DNA from: Saussurea involucrata
Lineage: Eukaryota > Streptophyta > Magnoliopsida > Asterales > Asteraceae
Length of the DNA stretch: 64,000 nt
Direction of reading: 5' to 3'
NCBI GenBank assembly: GCA_033807775.1
Contig: CM066322.1
Span: 22,743,001-22,807,000, forward strand
Shown: piece by piece, positions 10,931-21,331 of the stretch
Position numbering within the stretch: position 1 is the stretch's first letter
Layout of the letters: every line of letters starts with the position of its first letter
Translations under genes and position numbers: made by a program
Notes under the pieces: model-generated
Told to the model about the DNA's origin: nothing
The model's input: the letters and a program-made list of their open reading frames with translations, nothing else
Database searches by the model: none

Positions 10931-11172
10931 TGTGATCCCAGAAACAAGTAATCAATCAATGAACATCAAATTGGCCATCTCTATATTCAATAAGAGCAAT
11001 CCAAGTACAATGAGCAATCTAGTGCAAAGATGATGTGTGTGTGTACTTGGTGTAAAATGGATGGCCTAATTAGGAAGGCAAGAGAATGCAAACATTATAT
11101 ACCTAGGGTATAGAATAGCCCTATTACAAATATGGTCCATCTACTTAGTACAATAACATTTAAGCACTAACA
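10931..11172 (-). repeat. 3' LTR of element A
   Basis: Read on the minus strand it starts TGTTAGTGCTTAAATG and ends CTGGGATCACA (about 242 bp). It matches the plus-strand LTR at 16389-16628 over most of its length, including CCCTAGGTATATA and TTACTTGTTTCTGGGATCACA. Confidence 0.75.
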
Positions 11173-11327
11173 TTCTCCCCCTTTGTACAAGTAGAGGCAA
11201 AGAAATTAGACGTCCACCGGAGCTACATATCTTTTCCGAATTCTGAAGATGAACTCGAATCTTCTAAGCGCAATCCGGTGCTCCATCCGGTTAGTATTTC
11301 TCTAATCAGCTCTTTCTCCTTATCTTT

Positions 11328-13868
11328 CTACTTCACTGCTCCATTCGCATCTAAACGTAGTCTGCTCTCCAGGTGGATCTTGATTAACATAAATGTACCA
11401 TCACTGTACTTGTTCGCTTCGATGATCCTCATAAATCTTTTCTTTGAATCCCTATCTAAGTAAACAACTCCCATATCAGGTTTCTGTAACACGGTGTAAG
11501 CTTGAAATCCTTGAATATCGGGAATACGTCGGTTCGGAGGTCTGATGTTGACATGGGTTTGGCGAGCTTCTAAAGCCATCTGAAAATCTTTCAAATAAGA
11601 GAACTTTAGAAAATTACGCATAAACCTTTTAACGCTCTTGAAGGCTGAAGACCACTCGAGATCTTTGTTCGGTATACTTCCAATGCAGTTGTAAAGACTT
11701 AGAAGATCATCAAGATGTAGACTCTTGAAGTCAGCCTCGGAGAATTCACAAATTGTACCATTCGCCCTTTCTACTGTGAAAATCGGATACCAGACTTTTG
11801 AAAGTCTGTTGGAGTCAATCTTCAAAACCTTCATAATCTTGCTGTCAGATCTCACTGCATCTATCTCTTTGTCTTTGTTTTTCATAACATAAATGAATTC
11901 AATCTTTTGAGGTGTCGGCCAGTCTTCTATACCATACACCCTTTCAAGATTGATCCTCTGAATATCCCTCACAAACATATCCCTTCTGATGCTTTCCTGG
12001 TATGGAGACAAAATCCTCACACGTAGACCAGTAGCCACATATCCTGGCTCAGCATCTAATATTCTCTAAAAGAAATCCAGTTCAACATCTAATACACGAT
12101 CCCTGATTCTTCCATCGGTTTGGATTCGGACAATCGGAGCAATTACGTGAGCAATCGGAGCTTGTGGAGCTTGTAGAGCTTGTGGAGCTTGATCGGAAGT
12201 ACCAACGCTCTGATCAATTATCACTGTCGGTTCAGAATTCGGAGCCTCATTATCAGAATCCTGAGCAGCCATAATAACTCCGGTAACATCAAAAACATCT
12301 TGTAGCTCTCCTTTGATCTGGACCAAATTCTTCTCTGGATCCTCATCTGAGTCAATATAGATGAAATCATTCAGAGAATCATTTGCCATCCTCCCCTCCT
12401 CGGTTCTATTGTCAACAACCGCAGGCTTTTCAACCCCAGTTAAGACATCAACTAGAACTTGTATTTCCTCCACATCCTCCATAACTGTATCAGTACCACC
12501 CGTTCCTGTTCCCTGTTCACCTGCTTGTTGATCTGAACCCTCAACATTTCCAGTAGCTGTCCCACTAGATTCACCAACCCCAGCAGATCTCTTCTCCCCC
12601 TCATGTTGATCAGACGGATCATGATCATCATGTCTTCTTTTCCGAGAGGCTTCGGCTTGAACACCACATGCTTCTTCGACTACAGTTACCCGTGTGGCTA
12701 GAGATTGATATCCAGCAAGTAAGGCTTTTGTCATATTTGAGAACGATTCGGTCATTTTATGAATTTGTGTATCTGTGGATGTTGAAGCTTGAGGTTGGGT
12801 AGATTGATGAAGTAAGGAAATTAAGTCAACCTCTTCAGAAGTACTAGATTCACTTCTGGCTAAAAGGCGGGATAACAGCTCAGATTTAAGTTGGTCTTCA
12901 GATATAAGATGTAATGGTACAGATGGTGGATGTTGTGGGCCTGTTTGAGTATCGGATGGTGGAGGTTCTGGTGTAGATGACGACTCGGCAATGCCTTTGC
13001 CTTTCACAGCTCTACTCACTTCTTGAGATAGCTTTCTCATCTCTTCTTTCATTTCAGCAGCATGAGCTTTATACGAGTAGCTCAAAGATTTAACAGCTAA
13101 TTCCATCAGCTTTAGTGGCACAAAGTTATGTTGAGGAGGACCAACCAACGATAGTACCTGTTCAGTTTGTTCGGGACTAACACCCAGACCACTTAGGTTA
13201 CTGGTTGACATAGCAGTCGAAGAGACTGTATGGCCTATGTTCAATGCTGGCATAGTGTTAACATTGATAGGTCTTCCGCCCGGTCCTCGTGAAGCACCAA
13301 CGAATGGCGACGACACTCTGGGCGTTCCGGTTGGGGCACGTAAGCCCGCAACTTGTTGAGGTGCCAACATTCGTGTCCTAGGAAAGGATGTAGTACCAAA
13401 TGGTCCTAGACTCTGTGTGCTCTGAATAAATGGCGGTGGCCGGAGCGGGAGCCTACCTGTTTCAATATTAGCAGATACCGATTGTATCGCCAATAGCAGT
13501 TGTGCTTGATCCCCTGTGGAAAATGAAACATCGACAAATTGAGATGCCGACGAGTAGCTGAGTGGGGTTGTGCATTGCATGGCTGGGTCCACCATGTCTG
13601 TTTCAATACGCAACGGTGACAGACGCTCGTTGGTAGATGATGTGGCTACCCGGCTCGGATTAGGTTGAGGAGAGCCAGCAGTTAAATCTTTTTCTGGCTC
13701 TATCACAGCATCACTCATTTCTTTTTTCCCTCCAATCTCACCACTACCTATTTCTACTTCTTCGTTTACATGTGACGAACCGGCAGCATCGGTAGCATTG
13801 ACAAGGAGTTCAGTATTCCGTGTAGAATCAGCATCGGAGCTCACAACACGTCTTGGTTTCCGATCCAT
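11328..13868 (-). pseudogene. Long ORF of unknown function in element A, one internal stop
   Basis: A single minus-strand frame runs from about 13868 (Met followed by DRKPRRVV; an upstream Met at 13946 is less likely) to 11328, interrupted only by TAG at 12066-12068. The two parts total about 840 residues. The N-terminal two-thirds is Ser/Thr/Pro/Gln-rich and low in complexity, with a basic KRKRH-like patch and an Ala/Pro/Gln repeat near 12130-12190. The C-terminal 236 residues look globular, with FSEADFKSLHLDDL, IPDIQGFQAYTV and EANKYSDGT. From memory, similar C-terminal domains occur in many hypothetical proteins of plant LTR elements; I cannot verify this. No catalytic motif is seen. Confidence 0.6.
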
Positions 13869-14104
13869 GTAAACGAAGAAAAAAGTCAACGAAACCATAT
13901 TAGGAAAAAAGGTTCCTAAATCATGATCAATATGAAAGTGAGTCAATACTCAGAATTAACTAATCTTCAACAACAAAAAAGGTCCATGTACCCCATTAAA
14001 ATTTAGGTCCAAAATAGCTCCAACCCATTTTTTTTACTAATTTTCCAACAGTCCATTTGCGAACTAATCTTCAACAACAAAAAAAGGTCCCCGTCCATCA
14101 TTAT

Positions 14105-14227
14105 CGCGTCTGAGGTGATTTCGACCTCTTTTATGTGGGTTAAAAATAGAATTATAAGGGGGAGACCATTACTTGAAAGAAGTGGCGATGTAATCCTTTA
14201 GATTTGATTTGATGTTTCCTTGTACAC
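14105..14227 (+). pseudogene. LINE C-terminal fragment
   Basis: The plus-strand reading SFMWVKNRIIRGRPLLERS ending in a stop near 14199 resembles the W-KNR C-terminus of L1-like proteins. The tail that follows is cut by a MITE at 14231 and resumes after it at 21262 with CTCTAGCTTCTTGCTAGC and an A-run at 21312-21318. Confidence 0.5.
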
Positions 14228-14230
14228 TTA

Positions 14231-14444
14231 GGGGCTGTTTGTTTACCTCTTAATAGTTCTATTAAGAGGCAACCTCTGAATCGTTGAGAGGTGAATCTTA
14301 TTTGGCAAAACAAAGTCTACCTCTTAATGGCTCTAAAACCCTCTGAATGATTTTGTATCTTGGGCCTCCCTTAACCATTCAGAGACCTAATTTCATTCTT
14401 AACAATTACCAAACAATCATATTTCATTTTGCACTATATCATAA
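14231..14444. mobile_element. PIF/Harbinger-like MITE, left part
   Basis: TIR GGGGCTGTTTG begins directly after TTA (14228-14230). The matching TIR CAAACAGCCCC ends at 21258 and is followed by TTA (21259-21261). A 3-bp TTA duplication with this TIR type fits PIF/Harbinger MITEs. The MITE (about 323 bp) was later split by the copia element. Confidence 0.75.
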
Positions 14445-14671
14445 TGTTAGAGCAACAAAGAAATAACAGAGCAAGGAAGAAGTTTTAGGATTACTGCATA
14501 AACTTGCTTGCTTTATTCAGATGGGAAAAAGGGCCTTTAAATAAGCCAAGAATACATACGTTAAGCAAAAACTAACTAGCTAAAAATAAGGAAACAATCT
14601 TGACCTAGAAAGCAGGAGCTAACAACTCTAAAAATCAGGACCAACTATCAGTGTTGAATCATTCTTCAACA
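14445..14671 (-). repeat. Copia 3' LTR
   Basis: Minus-strand TGTTGAAGAATG...CTCTAACA, preceded on that strand by the polypurine GAATCACAGGGGGA (14672-14685). Confidence 0.92.
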
Positions 14672-16388
14672 TCCCCCTGTGATTCAAAACTGGTAATGAA
14701 CAATCGATTTCTCATATCTTCGAATTTTGCTGGAGGAAGCGCTTTGGTAAAAATATCGGCCAACTGATCACCTGATTTGCACACTTCCAATTTGATTTCT
14801 TCACCCGCAACTAGTTCTCGAATGAAATGGTGTTTTATCTCAATATGTTTTGTTCTCCCGTGCATGACCGGATTTTTTGTCAACGCCACAGCAGACACGT
14901 TGTCACAGAAAACTTGAGTGGCTTGAACTTGTGGTTGATTTAAATCCATAAGTAGCCTTCGTAGCCATACCGCTTGACAGGCAGCTGTTGTAGCTGCTAC
15001 GTATTCAGCCTCTGTCGATGATAAAGCTACTGTTGACTGCTTCTTCGAACTCCAAGAAATAACACCAGAGCCTAAGAGAAAGCAATTCCCATTCGTGCTC
15101 TTTCTGTCATCTTGAGATCCAGCCCAATCACTGTCGGTATATCCGGTCAGAACAAAATGATCATTTTTCTTATACCAAACACCAAAAATTTTGGTACCGG
15201 CTACGTATCGAAGTACCCTTTTTGCTGCCCCCATGTGTTGCTTTGTTGGACAATGCATAAATCTTGAAAGTAAGCCCACTGCAAACGATAGATCAGGTCT
15301 TGTGTGTGTAAGATAGATGAGTCTACCTACTAGGCTTATGTACCTCCTTGCATCTGCCATCTCCGTGCCATCCTCATCAGCTAGCTTTTCATTTTCATTC
15401 ATTGGAGTCGGTGCAATTTTTGAATGCATCATGCCAAACAGCTTCAAGAGATCAGTAGCATATTTGTGTTGTGACACAAATATACCATGTATGGATTGCT
15501 GAACTTCTAGGCCGAGAAAGTAGCTAAGTTTGCCCATGTCCGTCATCTCAAAGGTGTTCATCATAGCCTTCTTGAAGTCTTCAATTAGTTGCATCGACGA
15601 TCCTGTGTAGATCATGTCATCGACATATAAACTGACCAGCATAACATTTTTTGTACCTTGTTGTTTTATGTATAGAGTGGGCTCATTTGGACTCCTTTGA
15701 AAGCCATTTTGAATGAAGAAGTCATCGATTTTGCTGTACCAAGCCCTAGGAGCTTGCTTTAGGTCGTACAATGCTTTCTTTAACTTATACACCTTGCTTT
15801 CACTTCCTTGGATGACTGAGCCTTCGGGTTGTTGCACGTAAACCTCTTCTTTCAGGTCTCCATTGAGAAAGGCTGATTTCACATCGAACTGAAAAACAGG
15901 CCATTGTGACTTGGCTGCAAGGGAAAGAATTAGTCTAACAGTTTCAAACCTGGCCACCGGAGAGAAGGTTTCTTCAAAATCGACTCCATACTCCTGCACA
16001 TACCCACGAGCAACTAGTCTGGCTTTGTGCTTTTGAATACTTCCATCAGAGTTGTGTTTGGTTTTGAATATCCATTTCAAGCTGATGGCTTTCTTGTTTT
16101 CCGGCAGGTCTGTGAGCTCCCATGTTTCATTTCTCTCTATGGATCTTATTTCTTCATCCATAGCTGTCCTCCAAGCATCACTTTCCATGGCGATTTGTAC
16201 GTTGGTTGGGTCACCGGCAAACATAGCGAAGGTGCAAATAGGACTTTCATCACAAGGAAATCTTTTCTTCGGAATATGGCCTCGTTGGCTTCGACGTAAT
16301 TGAGAATTTTCTGCACTTTGCGAAGAATCTGTGACATTTTGCGGAGAAAAGTCTGCATCAGGTTCACTTGTTGAAGAATCATCATCTA
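14659..16388 (-). pseudogene. pol: Copia reverse transcriptase and RNase H
   Basis: The frame is open from the insertion edge (about 16388) down to the stop at 14659, which lies just inside the 3' LTR. It shows the copia RT signature: W-AM-EE near the start, WIFKTK, KARLVARGY, DVKSAFLNG, and the catalytic YVDD (SLYVDDMIYTG). RNase H follows with TDSDWAGSQDDRKST and SSTEAEYVA, then NPVMHGRTKHIEIKHHFIRE. All catalytic residues visible are intact. The N-terminal side is separated from integrase by the inserted element. Confidence 0.93.
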
Positions 16389-16628
16389 TGTTAGTGCCTA
16401 AATTCTAGTTGTACTAAGTAGAGGGGCCTATTTTGTAATAGGGTGATTCTTTACCCTAGGTATATATTGTTTGCTTTTTTCCTAATTAGGTCACAAGAGT
16501 CACCTACACACACCAGCCACACACAGTTGATTTGTTCTTCATTGTATTGTGTGAGCTTGATTGATTCATTGAATATAGAGGTGGACACTTTAATGTTATT
16601 GGATTGATTACTTGTTTCTGGGATCACA
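16389..16628 (+). repeat. A-type 5' LTR
   Basis: Starts TGTTAGTGCCTAAATT and ends CTGGGATCACA. Related to the LTR of element A at 10931-11172. Confidence 0.75.
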
Positions 16629-16630
16629 AT

Positions 16631-16644
16631 TGGTATCAGAGCAA
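16631..16644 (+). promoter_or_regulatory. Primer binding site of the inserted element
   Basis: TGGTATCAGAGCAA directly follows the A-type LTR, matching the initiator tRNA-Met 3' end. Confidence 0.8.
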
Positions 16645-17074
16645 TGTATTCATCTAGATCAGATTAGATTTTATTGAGAGTTTTTGCATTTTGAGTGTTC
16701 TTCAAGTTTTCATCCATTTCTTATTGATTTTGATCATTTGAGTTCTTCAAATGGATTAGGATCGATCTAGAAGTATTTGATATTCATTTCTGCGTGTTTT
16801 GATTCCATAATCAAACCAGAATCGATCTCAAATCGTGCAAACTCGGATTTTCGGACTTTTGAGCAAAAACCTACTATTTTGGATCGAAAATCACTGTTCT
16901 AGTGGTTTTTGGACAAAACTTGAAGTAGTAAATCTGTCCAGAATCGTATTTCGACCTTACCTACCAATTTTTAGATCATTTGGATCATTATTGAAGAATC
17001 AATTCCCGATCATTTGAATCTTCATCGAAATCGCAATCTTGATGTTCATCAAAATCACAATCGTCTGATATTCA

Positions 17075-17410
17075 TCGAAATCGCAGTGAACGTTGAGTGA
17101 ACAGTTCCAAGTCGCAGTGACCTATTGCGACTTGACTCCCAAATCTCAGTGACCTATTGCGACTTCGATCCCGAATCGCAGTCCATTACCCCGTGAACAG
17201 TACCAAATCGCAATCCTCTATTGCGACTCGAGTGAATTTTTTACTCTGTTGCGATTCCATTTCATTGCGACTCCAAGTGTTGCGATTCCAATTATTGCGA
17301 CTTCATTTGTTGCGATTCCAACTGTTGCGACTTCAAGCATTGCGACTTCAGCTATTGCGACTTCAGTGCATTGCGACTTCAGTGCGTTGCGACTCTGTGT
17401 TTGCGACATG
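17075..17410 (+). repeat. Array of TTGCGACT / TCGCAAT motifs
   Basis: About twenty degenerate copies of a short unit centred on TTGCGACT (or its complement GTCGCAA) spaced about 10-25 bp apart. The same core reappears as an array at 55108-55330 in the LTR of an unrelated gypsy element. Confidence 0.8.
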
Positions 17411-18340
17411 GTTTGTGTTGCAACAAAGGGTTAAAAATGTGTAATCATGACTGTTTCTGGAGATCCAGATGGTCTCCTCGCCTAATGCTTAGTCTCAGGA
17501 GGGGGGCATTGTTCATGGTGTTTAGCATAAAGCGCGTGTGATATCATTCCCATATATAGGCTGTCACATACATATTGCAACTGTCAATGCTTAAAGGAGC
17601 TCAAGTTTGCCAAGATTTTCAGAAGATGGGTGTTGGAATTCAGTCTTTAGTTGAATTGGATTAGACGTTTGAGCATTTGCAATCTTTATTCTGGAGTTTT
17701 GTTGACGATGCTAGACTGTTGAGTGCTCTTCTGACCTGATCAATCAGAATTGTGGGTGCTTGCAATCGTTGTTCTGGTGCTTTGGTTGTGATTCAGACTC
17801 TTGAGTGCTTATAATCATTCAGCTATTTCTTGAAGATTGAAGTTCCGGATTTTCATCATTCGGTATTCTGATATTTTGGGGATGAGCATTTTTCTACAGT
17901 TGATGAACAATGTTACTTGTGGAGTTCTTCTAAACCCTACCTTATAGTGTATGCTTCATTATGTTTCCTCCTTCGAGCAAATCCGAATCACGCTCTTAAG
18001 CTGAATTCCTATTCAACTCGCGGCGTATCGACGGATTTGGTGTTATAGACTGAGATTGCATTTGGTTTATCACGCAACAACTCGCTCGTTATCTTTCTTG
18101 TGAGCTTATCGGCACGAGCTTGAGTTTCCACATTTATGAAGATGCTTTTCGTGCACTCGGTCGAGGCGTTGAATCCGATTTGTCAAGGTTGAAATATAAA
18201 GAGTAAGAGCATATTTCAAGGGGGAGCCTAGACTACATTTGAAGAATTGCATCACTACGGTTTTCTAAAGAAATCAAGGGGGAGAAGAACTGAAGATCTT
18301 TCGAGATGGGTGATTCCTTTACAAAACTATAGGGGGAGAT

Positions 18341-18621
18341 TGTTAGGACACAAAATGTCCTAATTATAAGATAGTTTTGTAAAGGGGTAATTAATAGTAA
18401 TATGGGCTTGGGTTATGGTATAAGGGCTTGGGCTTAACTATGTAACAAGGGGGTATATATTGATAAGTGTGTGTAATTAGGGTTTGTAAGAGTGACCATT
18501 GCAATGTAGCCTCCAAGGTGTTTGTGTGTGTTCTAGAGAGAGATCCATTCTCTCTCTAGGTTGCTTTCATCTTGAATAAAACACCTTGTCTATTATCTAT
18601 CTTCTTGTTACCAATCTAACA
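18341..18621 (+). repeat. Second LTR-like segment (B type)
   Basis: Starts TGTTAGGACACAAAATG after a polypurine tract and ends CAATCTAACA at 18621. A further 37 bp to 18658 also end in CTAACA, so the true end is uncertain. It shares no clear similarity with the A-type LTR at the other end of the same insertion. Confidence 0.6.
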
Positions 18622-18658
18622 ATATATGAATCGTTGCCTTGTTAAAATGGGACTAACA

Positions 18659-20054
18659 ATCTTCTTTATTATCACCATTTGTTTCCTCCTGCTCTTCAAG
18701 TGGCATGTTAACTGTTGACTCGCATCTGGAATCTGCCTCTTCATACTTCAGTCGTTCATCAAATTGAACGTCCCTGCTGACTACTATTTTCTGCTCTTCC
18801 GGATCATACAGCCTGTAAGCTTTAGAATTGGAGCAATAACCCACAAAAACATATTTCTTTGTTTTCGATTCAAGTTTATGCCTATGTGAAGTAATTAGAG
18901 CATAACACAATGATCCAAAAATTCGAAGATGTGATACGGTTGGTTTAAAGTCATACCATGCCTCAAATGGCGTTTTGTTCCACACAGCTTTTGTGGGGGA
19001 GAGATTGATCAAATACACCGCAGTAGCACATGCTTCTGCCCAGAATTCATCAGTGAGATCTTTTGCCTTCATCATGCACCTTGCCATTTCCACAATCGTT
19101 CGGTTCTTACGCTCGGCTATACCATTTTGCTCAGGGGTATAGGGAGCAGTAAGATCCCTCTTGATTCCATGCTCGTCACAAAAGTTGTTGAATTCAGTGG
19201 AAGAGAACTCTCCGCCTCTGTCAGTTCTTAGAGTCTTCAACTTTTCACTGCTTTGGTTCTCTGTAAGTGCTTTAAACTTCTTAAAAGAATCAAATGCTTC
19301 GTATTTGTGTGAGAGAAGGTATATCCAACTCATCCTTGTGAAATCATCGATCAATAGCAAAAAATACTTACTCCCAGCATGAGATTCTGTTTTCATTGGC
19401 CCACAAATGTCTGCATGAACAAGTTCCAACTTCTTTTCCTCTCTTTTTGACTGTCCGACTGGAAACGATTTCCTGGTTTGCTTTCCTAAGGCACATCCTT
19501 TGCATACATGGTCCAGTTCTTTGATATCGGGCAAGCCTTTTACCATGTGTTTATTTGCAAGTAACTGCATGCCTTTGATATTGAGGTGTCCGTAGCGCAA
19601 ATGCCAAGCTTCGGAGTTATTTGTTTTGCTGCTGATTAGCCCAAACTGCTCTTTACAAGAAAAATTTATGGGAAACATATTTCTTTCACTCATCTTTGTT
19701 TGAAGCAAAACTTCATTAGTAGACTTACTTCTAACAGTGCAGATGTAGTCATCAAATAAGACAGAGTAACCAGAACGAAGAAGTTGCCCAACACTTACAA
19801 GATTATGAGCCAAACCTGGAGCATAGTGTATATTTCGAATCATTCGTTCTTTTTCATCTATGTTGACAACAACCACTCCTTTTCCTTTGATCTCGACATT
19901 CTTGTCATCGCCTAATCTGACATGCGATTTATACGTCTCATCGAGCATCTTGAACTTTGTCTTATCTCCTGTCAAGTGCATTGAACATGCACTATTAATA
20001 TACCAAATATCTTTTGCAGCAGATTCTGGACTTGCAAGTGCCATAAACAGGTAG
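18659..20054 (-). pseudogene. pol: Copia protease and integrase
   Basis: The frame read from the minus strand covers the protease region (WYINSACSMHLTG), the integrase HHCC domain (HLRYGHLN...CKGCALGK) and the catalytic core with HADICGPM, LRTDRGGEF and QNGIAERKNRTI, ending where the insertion begins. The protease motif is normally D-S/T-G; here N-S-A replaces it, losing the catalytic Asp and the Gly. Integrase DDE residues appear intact. The frame does not join gag because of a 1-nt insertion near 20056-20068. Confidence 0.9.
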
Positions 20055-20861
20055 TTTTCCTTCTTTTACAAATTGAGCTTCTTTATTTTTGCTCCAACAA
20101 TCCTCATCTTTGTGTCCAAACTTGTTGCAATAGGAACACTTCACGCCGCTCATTCTGCCACGACCTCTGCCCCGGTACGCTCCTCGTCCTCTGCCACGAT
20201 TATATGAGAACATAGCTCGCTCATCTTGAGAGCTTTCTTGATCTTCTCCTTTTAGAGTTGTCCTGTTGATTCTAGCCTCATGGGTTTGCAATGATCCCAT
20301 GAGTTCATCGACGGTATAGGTAGAGAGATCCTTAGATTCTTCAATGGCTGCAACCACATGATCAAACTTAGGAGACAGGCTCCTCAAAATCTTTCCCACT
20401 ACAGTCGTATCATGGATCTTCTCACCATACGTTCTCATCTGGCTGACGATAGAGGATATTTTTGCAAGGTACTCTTGGACCGTTTCTGGACTTCTCATAT
20501 GGGCAGTTTCAAAATCTCTTCTGAGAGATTGCAATTTCACGGTGATTACTTTAGCAGAGCCTTGGTACTCGGTCTTTAGTGTGCTCCATGCTTCATGTGC
20601 AGAGGTTGAGGCTGCTATCCTTGAGAAAATGCTATCATCAACAACTTGCTAAATGAAGAACAAGGCTTTTGCATCCTTCTTCTCATTTTCCTTTTTATCT
20701 GCTTCACTTTGACCATCTTCTGTGCCACGTTCAACAAGATCCCATAACTCTTGCGATTTGAAAAGCGTCTTCATTTTGACACTCCAGAACTCATAAGACT
20801 TTCCTTTGAACACTGGAATAGAGGGTTGAGCAACATTAAAAGTGGAATTCTTGGAAGCCAT
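20055..20861 (-). pseudogene. gag: Copia gag with nonsense codon and frameshift
   Basis: The start is Met at 20861 (MASKNSTF); the ORF upstream of it overlaps the PBS. The capsid signature FKGKSYEFWSVKMKTLFKSQ is followed by TAG at 20649-20651, after which the same frame continues with the gag core and a CCHC knuckle (CSYCNKFGHKDEDC). An Arg/Gly-rich run precedes the knuckle. The frame then slips near 20056-20068, where one extra G explains the shift into the protease frame. Confidence 0.88.
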
Positions 20862-20898
20862 CTGTGTTTGATTTTGAATACAGAAACCTAGTTGGGAA

Positions 20899-20914
20899 CC
20901 TGGCTCTGATACCA
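20899..20914 (-). promoter_or_regulatory. Copia primer binding site
   Basis: On the minus strand TGGTATCAGAGCCAGG follows the 5' LTR, the usual initiator tRNA-Met complement. Confidence 0.85.
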
Positions 20915-20917
20915 CAA

Positions 20918-21144
20918 TGTTAGAGCAACAAAGAAATAACAGAGCAAGGAAGAAGTTTTAGGATTACTGCATAAACTTGCTTGCTTTATTCAGATGGGAA
21001 AAAGGGCCTTTAAATAAGCCAAGAATACATACGTTAAGCAAAAACTAACTAGCTAAAAATAAGGAAACAATCTTGACCTAGAAAGCAGGAGCTAACAGCT
21101 CTAAAAATCAGGACCAACTATCAGTGTTGAATCATTCTTCAACA
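20918..21144 (-). repeat. Copia 5' LTR
   Basis: 227 bp; one base differs from 14445-14671 (near 21097 versus 14624). Confidence 0.92.
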
Positions 21145-21149
21145 CATAA

Positions 21150-21258
21150 CAGCCTCTTAATCTGCCGATATCAACCTTTTGCCCAATAACAGCCTCTTAA
21201 TCATTCTGATCACTTAATCACCTTGCACCAAACCATTCAACAACTGCCAAACAGCCCC
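21150..21258. mobile_element. PIF/Harbinger-like MITE, right part
   Basis: Continuation of the MITE after the copia element. It contains repeated AACAGCCTCTTAATC and ends in CAAACAGCCCC followed by TTA. Confidence 0.75.
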
Positions 21259-21331
21259 TTATTGTACTCTAGCTTCTTGCTAGCTTGCTGGCTTGGAATA
21301 CATTCTTGCTGTTAAAAAAACCCATAATTAA

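Larger units (their letters stand above)
10931..14060 (-). mobile_element. Element A: non-autonomous LTR element with one long unknown ORF
   Basis: The minus-strand order is a long ORF, then polypurine GGGGGAGAA (about 11173-11184), then a 3' LTR at 10931-11172. No gag, RT or integrase is visible and no 5' LTR was found before LINE sequence resumes near 14105, so the 5' end is lost or diverged. A short duplication (AACTAATCTTCAACAACAAA near 13957 and again near 14066) marks the degraded end. The LTR is related to the one at 16389-16628. Confidence 0.6.
16389..18658 (+). mobile_element. LTR-type insertion with unlike ends inside copia pol
   Basis: This 2.27-kb plus-strand insertion splits the copia reading frame cleanly: the host frame resumes if it is removed together with one near-duplicate (ATCTA at 16384-16388, ATCTT at 18659-18663). 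The left end is an A-type LTR (16389-16628) with a PBS at 16631. The right end is a different LTR-like segment beginning TGTTAGGACAC at 18341 after polypurine AGGGGGAGAT. No coding frame of note lies between. Confidence 0.65.
14445..21144 (-). mobile_element. Ty1/copia retrotransposon, minus strand
   Basis: Identical-length LTRs (227 bp, 14445-14671 and 20918-21144) differ at only one base by eye. Target duplications CATAA lie at 14440-14444 and 21145-21149. The order on the minus strand is PBS, gag, protease, integrase, RT, RNase H, polypurine tract, as in copia. Gag carries a nonsense codon and a frameshift, the protease active site is changed, and a 2.27-kb insertion splits pol at 16389-18658. 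The near-identical LTRs make it very young, but this copy cannot make its own proteins. Confidence 0.93.

Noticed and set aside
17075..17410. TTGCGACT array as a CRISPR array
   Set aside because: Units are too short and degenerate, spacers are not of even length, and the window is a plant nuclear genome.
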